Assembly (NCBI GenBank): GCA_023392975.1
Contig: JAEWNA010000036.1
Coordinates: 1-16,418 of the forward strand
Direction of reading: 5' to 3'
DNA: 16,418 nucleotides
Source of the DNA: Pseudomonadota bacterium
GTDB lineage: Bacteria; Pseudomonadota; Gammaproteobacteria; Xanthomonadales; Xanthomonadaceae
Shown piece by piece: positions 6,210 to 15,200 of this stretch. A program made the translations under genes and the position numbers. Positions within the stretch are counted from its first letter, which is position 1; the number at the start of each line of letters is the position of its first letter. The notes under the pieces were generated by a model that saw nothing but the letters and a program-made list of their open reading frames with translations, ran no database searches and was not told the DNA's origin.

Positions 6210-9200
6210 TCAGAAGGTCACGCGTTCGTAGTCTTCATCGTTGGCGTCCTGCTTCCAGAGCACCCGTTCGATCAGTTCCCGATCCTGCTGCGTGGACCGC
6301 GCCTCGTGATCGTCCGCGACCTGAGGCGAAGTCGCGACGGGGGCCGTCCCGGTCTCCTCCGCCGGCCCCGACTCGACGTGCCGCAGCAGGGCATCCGCCG
6401 CGGTCTCGGAAAGATGGGTCGCGAACCCGTCGATCGTCGGATGCTCGAACATCAGGCTGGGCACCAGGTCGAGATCGAAGGTCGTGTTGACTTCGCGAAC
6501 CAGCGACGCGATGCCAGACGACACGACGCCCATTTCCAGCAAGGTGCGATCGAGCGGCAGGGCGTCCGGCGGCACCTGCAGTTGCTTCGACAAGGTGCGC
6601 CGGATGAACCGGACGGCCAGTGCCTTCGGCGTGTCCGCAGAAGTCGACGAGGACGTCCGCGAAGACGGCACATCCGAGGACGCGACGGCAGGCGGTGCCT
6701 CGACCGGTGCCGACGCATGCGCATACTTGGGAGCGGCCTGCGCGTCAGACGTCTGGAAGGTATCGACCCAGTGACGCGAACGCGCGAACGGATATCCGGG
6801 AAGGTGCACGCGACGCGGCCGTCGCTCGCCGTAGAGACGATGCCAGTCGATGTCGACACCGCGGCTCCACAACTCGAGGATCGCCCCGTGGTCGCCGTTC
6901 TCGATCCATTTCTCGACGATCATGCGCTTCAGCTGCGGATCGCGATCGATCGAGGACATGCTCTCCGATGCGCGGCCTGCCTCGCCGCAGTACGTGCCCG
7001 CCGGCGCGTGGCCGTCCGCCGCGAAGGCGTGCAGTTGCTTCGAGAGTGCTTCGAGCGAGTCCGCGCGGATGCCCAGCCTGTGGGCCATGTGGTCTCGTCC
7101 GGTCTGCAGGGTGCAGGCGATGCGGGCCAGGCCGGCATCGGCAGCCGCAGGATCGGCGTCGAGGAACTGCGCGAGGGCTGCCGCGCGTTGGCGCAGCTGA
7201 TCGGGGGTTTTCGCGGAAAGCACGATCAGGCGCGACAACCCGCGGTCGTCCGCGTCGACGGGCGCGTGTCCGGCATGGGCATGCTCCTGGACGACGACAT
7301 GCGCATTGACGCCGCCGAACCCGAACGAGCTCACGCCGGCCGTGAGCGGCAATGCATCGCCTGCAGGACCCTCGAACGCCCGCCATTCGCAGGTCTCGCT
7401 TGCGATACGGAAACGACTCCCGTCCAGACGGATCTGCGGGCTGAGCGCCTCGAAATGCAGGAGGCCCGGGATCGTCCGATGGCGGATCGAGAGCAGCACC
7501 TTGATCAGCGACGCGATCCCCGAAGCCGCTTCGAGATGACCGATGTGGGTCTTGACCGACGACACCAGGCATGTCCGCGAACCGGTCCGGGCCTCGTCCG
7601 TGCCTGTACGCGCCGCACTCTCGCCGAACGCCTTCTTCAGGCCGTTGAGCTCCACCGCATCGCCCATCGGCGTGCCGGTGCCGTGCGTCTCGATCAACCC
7701 CACCTGGGCGACATCCACCCCGGCGCGTCGGTAGGCGTCGGCCACCACGTCCGCCTGCGCATTGGGATTCGGCGCCGTCAATCCCATCGCGCGACCACCG
7801 TGATTGACTGCGCTGCCCTTGATGATGCCGTAGATGTCGTCGCCGTCGGCCACCGCGCGATCCAGACGCTTCAGCATCACGGCGGCGCAGCCTTCGCTCC
7901 TGACGTAGCCGTCGGCGCGCTGGTCGAACGTCTTGCATCGACCGTCACCGGCCAGCATGCCGGCGTGACCGAGCGCCGTTTGCAGCGATGGCGCGAGCAT
8001 GAGGTTCACACCGCCGGCGATGGCCATCTCGCAATCGCCGTTGGCGATCGCCTCCGCCGCGCGATGCACGGCGACGAGCGAACTCGAGCAAGCGGTATCG
8101 ATCGCTTCGCTGGGCCCACGGAGGTCGAGCAGGTAGGACAGCCGGTTCGGGAGCAGACAGTGCGCCATCCCGGTCGCGGATTGCGCGACGCTGCCGATGC
8201 CGGAAGCACGGATGACCTCGGAATAGTCGAATCCGCTGAGACCGACGAACACCCCGGTCCGGGTCCCCGCGAGGTCGGCGACGCGATGACCGGCATCTTC
8301 GACGGCGTTCCATGCCGACTGGAGGAAGAGCCGCTGCTGCGGGTCCATGAGCGCGGCTTCGCTCGGCGCGATGTCGAAGAACCCGGCATCGAACTTGTCG
8401 ACGTCCGCAAGGAACCCGCCCCAGCGGATGCCGCGCGGCAGCGCGGCGGCATCGCCGCTTCCGCGCCAGTCCCATCGCTCGGCGGGCACTTCCGTGATCG
8501 GATCGACACCGGCGACGAGATTGCGCCAGAACGTCGCGGCGGAATCAGCGCCGGGCATCAAGGCACTGATGCCGATGATCGCCACATCCGCGCTTCCGGA
8601 GAGGCGCGACGCGGCTTGCGGCGATCCGACGCTTTCCGGCGTCCCGGAAGCCTGTTCCACTGCATGCGGGAAGGCGATCGATGCCGACTGCCCGCCGCCC
8701 AGTCCGTCGGACGCTTCGAGCGCCTCGGCATAGTGCGCGGCGAGGCTGTCGCGGTGCGCATCGAGCAGATGGCCGCTGAATGCCTCGTAGGTCGGATACT
8801 CGAACAGCAGCGCGGGCGCGAGATCCAGCGCATACCGTTCGTTGACGATCCGGACGAGATTGGCCACGCCGATCGAATCGAGGCCGTATTCGCTCAACAG
8901 CGCGTCGTGCTGAATCCGTTCCCCGGAGATCAGAAGCACATCGGCGAGGATTCGGAGGACATCGTCGCGTACCCGCTTGTCCAGGTCTCCTCCCTGCGAA
9001 GGAAGAGCCCGTGTGTTCGTCGGCCTCGGCTGGGCCGTTTCCCGTTCCGCTTCGCCGCGGATCAGCGACGCATCCAGCTTTTCTGCATCGCCGTAAAGCA
9101 CGATGGCATTCACCATGCCGGCGTCGAGGCAGCGTTCGAACGTCTCCAGCCCGAGTGCCGTCGGCAGGGGGAACATTCCGACGGTCCGTTCCAGATGCCG

Positions 9201-12200
9201 CACGACCGCCTCGGGCGGCTGCATGCCACCGCTTTCCCACAACGGCCACGCGATCGAAAGGGTCCGCCCCTGCCTCATCCCGCGGGCGACGAGGTCGTTC
9301 CTGTAACGCGCATACGCATCAAGATAAGCGTTCGCAGCGGCATAGTCGGACTGGCCGGGGTTGCCGAACGTGCCGCTCACGGAAGAGAACAACACGAAGA
9401 AATCCAGCGCCGCATGCCTGCTCGCTTCATCCAGATGGCACGTGCCCGAGACTTTGGGCTTGAGCACGTTCGCGAATTGGTCCGCCGTCTTGCCGACGAT
9501 CAATCCGTCGTCGCTCGCCCCCGCACAATGCAGGATGCCCTGCAGTCCGCCATCCGACGACACGAGATCGCCGACCAAGCGGCATACCGCTTCCAGACGA
9601 CCGAGATCAAGCTGTCGATATTCGACGCGTGCACCGTGCTTCGCCCGCAAACGATCGAATCCTTCGTTGCGCACCGAAGCGGATTCAGCACGACCGCTCA
9701 GGACCACCCTGGCATGCCGGGTCTTTGCGAGGATTTCCGCGGCGAGCAGCAAGCCGAGCCCGCCGAGTCCGCCCGTGATCAGATAGCGCCCATGTTCGTT
9801 GAAGACGGATGCCCGCGGCGTGCCATCCAGACGACACGGCTGCAAATGCCTTTGCCACGGCGTCCCGTCGGCATCGAAGCGGACGATGGCCTCGGGCAGG
9901 CGCGACATGGCGCTCCCCGAAAACGCTGCCAATGCATGCGCGCTGGTTCCGGGCGGACAGAGGATCACCTGGCCATGGAAGCGCGGGTTTTCCAGTCGCG
10001 CCGTCTTCAGCATGGCCGAAATGCCGGCGAGCGATTCCCGCATGCCGCCCTGCGGGATCGCGACTTGTACCAGCACATCGCCGGAACGGCTTTCCTGAAG
10101 GATGGCCTTGACGCGATCGAAACAGAATGCGGCGCCGCGCTCGTAGAACGCGGCATGATCGTCGCCGCTTTCAGTCGGGACGCGCTCGACTGCGCAGTCA
10201 GCCGTCGAACTGGCCAAGTCGGCAACCGCGACGTCCTCCAGCGCGCTGATCAACACCCTTGTCGACCACCGGCCCGGGACGGCGCTTGTCGACGACTCGG
10301 GCATCCGCTGCCAACCCGCTTCGGCGACGAGAACGCCGGGCCGGGCGGGCGAAACGGTCGATGTCGACATCGAAGGCGCATCCGCCGTCTGCCTTTCGTT
10401 CCGGATGGGCGCATTGGACTCCCTTTTCGACGTCGGCAGGCCTTCCACGCCAGGAATCCAGCAGCGTTCCTTCGCGAATGGATACGTCGGCAAGGACAGG
10501 CGCCGCGGGGGGCGACTGCGTTGCAACTGCGTCCAATCGATCTGGGCGCCCTGCGTCCAGCGGGAAGCGAGTTCCGCGAGATCTTCCGGCCGCGCCGTCG
10601 CGGACGGCGCGACGGGATCGGCGGCCTTCTTCGCCCCCCGTACGCTTCCGACGAAGAGGTCGTTGCCGACGTCCCCACGCAGGTAACGCGCGAACTTCTC
10701 CTTCGCCTCGGTGGCATCGTTCGCGACGAACGCAAGTCGCTCCGTCATCTCGTCGCGTCCGATCTGCAGGGTGTGGGCGAAATCGGCGAAATCGAGCTCA
10801 GGCGCCTCCAGCGCGGCGAGCATGGAGGCCGCGTAGGCTTCGAGCCTGTCGGCCGCATTAGCGGACAGCAAGATCAGTTGGGGGGCGTCGGCGCCGGCCG
10901 CGGATGGCGATCTCGGCGCCTCGATGTATTCCTCGAGCACCACATGCGCGTTGGCGCCGCCGAAACCGAACGAACTGACGCCCGCCAGGCGGGGCGTTTC
11001 ACGGCCGTCGGCGGCACGCGGCGCCGCCCATTCCCTCGTCTTGTCGACAATGTAGAACGGCGTACCGGAGAGCTTGATGTAGGGGTTGAGTTCCTCGAAG
11101 TGCACGTTGGCCGGAATCTGCCGGTGCTTGATCGCCAGCAGCACGCGCAGGATACCGGCGATGCCGGCGGCGGTTTCGAGGTGGCCGATGTTGGTCTTGG
11201 CCGAGCTCAGGCCGCAGTGCGGTGCGCCGCCCGGCGTCTTGTCGTGCCGCTTGTAGAGTTCGCCAAACGCCTTGGTCAGCGCCTGGATTTCGATGGGATC
11301 GCCGAGGCTGGTCCCGGTGCCATGGCATTCGATGTAGCCGACCCGCGCGGGATCGACGTGGGCCTTTTCGTAAGCCTCGATCAGCAGTTCCGCCTGGGCC
11401 GCGGAGTTCGGGGCGGTCAGGGTCGTGACCTTGCCGCCGTGGTTCTCCGCAGTCGCCCGGATCACGGCGTGGATATGATCCCCGTCGGCCTCGGCCTGGT
11501 GCAGGGGCTTGAGCACGATGGCACCAGAACCCTCGCCACGGACGTAGCCGTCCGCGCGCTTGTCGAACGACTTGCATTTGCCGTCGTTGCTGAGCATGCC
11601 CGCCATGCCGAACGAAATGTAGGCGGCCGGGCTGAGCATGACCTGCACGCCACCGACGATCGCCATGTCGCAGCTACCGGTGTGGATCGACTCGATCGCA
11701 CGGTGCAGGGCCACGAGGGAGCTGGAACAGGCGGTATCGATCGGCGCGCTCGGCCCGCGCAGGTTGAGCAGGAACGAGATGCGGTTCGCGAGCACCGAAT
11801 GCGAATTGCCGGACGCCGAATAGCCGTCGAGATCGATGTCCAGACGGTTCATCAGGTCGACGTAGTCGTTTGTCGCCGCACCGACGAACAGCCCGGTCCT
11901 CGTTCCCGAGAAATCGGAAACGCGGTGTCCGCTGTCCTCGATCGCCTTCCAGACGGTTTCGAGGAAGATCCGCTGCTGCGGATCCATCATCTGCGCTTCG
12001 CGCTTGGAGATCCCGAAGAAGAGCGCATCGAACTTGTCGACCTCCTTCATGAAGCCGCCCCACTTGGAGTTCGACTTGTTCGCTTCCTTGAAGGGGTCGC
12101 CGTAGAACTCTTCCCAATTCCAGCGATCCCGCGGGATGACCGAAATCAGATCGTCGCCGTTGCGCAGGTGCGCCCAGAACTCGTCCAGGTCATCGGACTC

Positions 12201-15200
12201 CGGCATCTTTCCGCTCATGCCGATGATCGCGATCGGCATGTCGACGAAACGGTTCGCCGGCCGGAATTCCGCCACGGGCTGCGCGCGAGGCGCGTCGGCG
12301 GCAGCGGGATCCCATCCCTTCCCGAAACGGATCCCGGACTCTTCCGCACGCAGTGCAGGCGCGACCGCACCGGAACCTGCCGGAGCCGCGGCAGCAGAAG
12401 ATGCGGCCACGCTGCCGGCATGCACGCGCGCCACTTCTTCGCTGCGCTCGGAGGCGAGGTATTTGGCCACTTCCTGGATCGACGGATAGTCGAAGAACAG
12501 CACCGGCGTGACGTCGACGCCGTAAACGCTGTTGATCTCGTTGGCGTAGGTCGTCAGGCCGATGGAGTCGAACCCGAGATCCAGCAGGACACTGTCCGGC
12601 GCGATGTCCGCTTCGTCGAGTTTCAGGAATTCCATGGCGATGCGGGTGAGTTCGGCCTGCACGCTCGCCGCATGCCCGGCTGCAGGCGCAGCGGACACCG
12701 CCGCAGTGGCCGCCTCCGACGCAGCCGGCGCAGGTGCCGCCGCCGGCTTCTTGCGCAATCCCCAGGCGATTTCGATCTTGTCCTGGATGCCTTCCAGCAC
12801 GGCAAGCTGCGTGGCGTCGGACGCGAGCGCGTCGATCATCGCCGCGGTGCCGGTATCGGTCGCGAGCAACTTCAGGCCGAGCGTCCTGGTGAACATCTGC
12901 TCGGTCTGCTCATCGACGCGCATGCCGCCATCAGCCCACAGTGACCAGTTCAGGCTCAGCGTCTTGCCGCGGCGGACGCCCTCCGCGCGCATGCGCTCGC
13001 GGGCGAACGCGAAGCTGTCCATGTAGTGGTTCGCATAGCCGTAGTCCGCCTGTCCGGCGTTTCCGGCGACCGCCGCCATCGAGGAAAAAAGGACGAAGAA
13101 GTCGAGCGGTTCTCCGAGCGTCGCTGCATCGAGGTTGAGCGTGCCCTGGAGCTTCGGCGCGAGCACCGCGTCGAAGTCCTCGCGGGTCTTGTTGCGGATG
13201 AAGGAATCGCGCAGCACGCCGGCGCTGTGGACGATGCCGTTGATCTCGCCGAAATGCCGATGGGCTTCATCGACCGCATGCTGCAGGCTGTCGCGATCGC
13301 AGACATCGGCGGCCACATAGAGGGCTTCGCCGCCGCAGGCGCGAACGCGCTCGCATGCGGCCGCGATCGCCTCGTTCTGTGCCGAACGGCCGGTCAGCAC
13401 CAGCCGCGCACGATAATGCCTGGCCAGATACTCCGCGAAGATGAGACCCAGACCGCCGGCACCGCCGGTGATCAGGTAGACACCGCCTTCGCGCGGCAGA
13501 TGCGCGGTGGACGCCGCCTCGGCATGCGGCTGCAGCGGGTACGCCTTGAGGCTTCGCACTTCGCGGGTGCCCGCGAGGTGGCGCACCGACACGGCATCTG
13601 CCGCATCGTCGCCGAATTCGGCCCGGAGCAGCGTCGCGAGGCGATCGATATCGGCCTCCGACCGCTCGATGCCGACCACGCGACAGCGGACTTTCGGGAA
13701 TTCCAGATGCATCGCGCGGAACAGGCCCGCGATCGCCTCGTATTCGACCGGCGCCATCGCATCGCGAATCGGGTACGCGAACAGCAACTGGACGCGGCGA
13801 TCGAGCTTGGCATTCGACAGCACCTTGCAGACGGCCAGCGCCGCGTGCGCGCCGCGTTCGATCCGCAGATCGCGCGACGCGTCTTCGACAGCACCATCAT
13901 GCAACGGCCAGGCGATGCAGATCTTGTCGACGTCGCCATCGACGACCGCCGTCGTCACCACGCAGTCAAAACCCGCCTGGTCGGCCGGGTCGAACTCGAT
14001 CGCGTCCGGTCCGACGATCGCGAAAGCACTGGCGGGTGTCGCCAGCACGACGCGGTGATCGCGGCCTTCTGCCGAAAGCGTGCGACGACAGGCCTCGCTC
14101 AGCGCGGCATTGTCGTCGAAGAACAGGATACGATCCTTACCGCCATCCCCTTCCTTGGACGGCGCGTCGAGCGTCGAAGGACGCCATTCCGGCGCGTAGT
14201 AGAGTTTCGCGAACGAGGACGTCTCTCCGCCCGACGCGGGCTTGTGGACCTCCACGATCGGCACGCCGGTCGCTTCCTTGATCCGGACCAGCACCTTCCC
14301 GGTCGCGTCGAGGATCGTGACGTTCTTCCTCGAGACGCGCGAATGCTCCGCGCGCTCGTTCTTCATCTCGGTGACGTAGCTCCAGCACTCCGCGGGAAGC
14401 GGATGCAGCACTTCCACCTCGCCGATCGAGAACGGCACCAGCATGTTGCCGCTGGAATCGCCCAACTGCGCGGCGACGCCGGCCTGCAGCGATCCGTCGA
14501 CAAGGGAGGGATGCAACAGCATCGACGCGAGGTCGCCCAGGCGGGATTCGGGCAACATGAGCCGGCCGAGGGTCTCTCCCTCGCCCCGATAGACCTCCTG
14601 CAGCGACTGGAAACTCGGTCCGAGGTTCAGTCCGAAGGACTTGAAGAGCGGATAGGCGTCCCGGCCTTCGATGGCTTTCTCGCATCGCGCCTGGATCGCC
14701 GCCAGATCGAGGTGCTCATCGTCCGGTTCCCCGGCGCCATAGCTGATGCGTCCCTGCGAGTGCAGCGTCTTTTGCCCATCGATCTCGCCGTAGACCTCGA
14801 AACGCACGCCGTCGCTGGCCGGCTTGAGCTCGATCCAGGCCTCCGAGGGCTGGCCCTGCTTCACCGCGATCGGGCTGACCCACACGATGTTGTGCAATTT
14901 CCGGACCGGGCGGTCCGCCGCGAGTTCGCCGGCCTTGCGTGCCAGTTCCAGATAGGCGACGCCCGGAAGCGTGGGCACGTCCATGACCAGGTGGTCGTAG
15001 ATGAAGAACTCGCGCTCGTTGAACGATTTCCTGAAGATCTGCCGCTCGAACGTGGATTCGTTGCTGTCGAGCAGCGGGTGGAGCCCCGCCCGCAGCGGCA
15101 GTGCGGTGCCGGCGTTCGCAGTCGAAATCGGGACCCAGTGGCGCTTGTCCGCGAACGGATAGGTCGGCAGGGACACGCGGCGGCCGATGGTGGCGCCCGG

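Noticed and set aside
1438..6231. A 1597-codon open frame on the plus strand
   Set aside because: It lies exactly codon-opposite gene B and stays open because gene B lacks TTA, CTA and TCA codons there. Its translation is Arg/His/Gly-rich without family motifs, whereas the minus strand shows a full PKS.
6405..6632. ACP-c as a beta-branching ACP
   Set aside because: The Trp usually found a few residues after the phosphopantetheine serine in such ACPs is missing, and no HMG-synthase cassette is visible in the window.
7281..8585. KS-c as a non-elongating KS0
   Set aside because: The HGTGT histidine (H2912) and the second histidine (H2961) are both present.
6306..12944. A 2212-codon open frame on the plus strand
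   Set aside because: Same cause: it is the codon-aligned antisense of gene A and ends where gene A first uses a TCA codon (12944-12942). No recognisable domain is seen.
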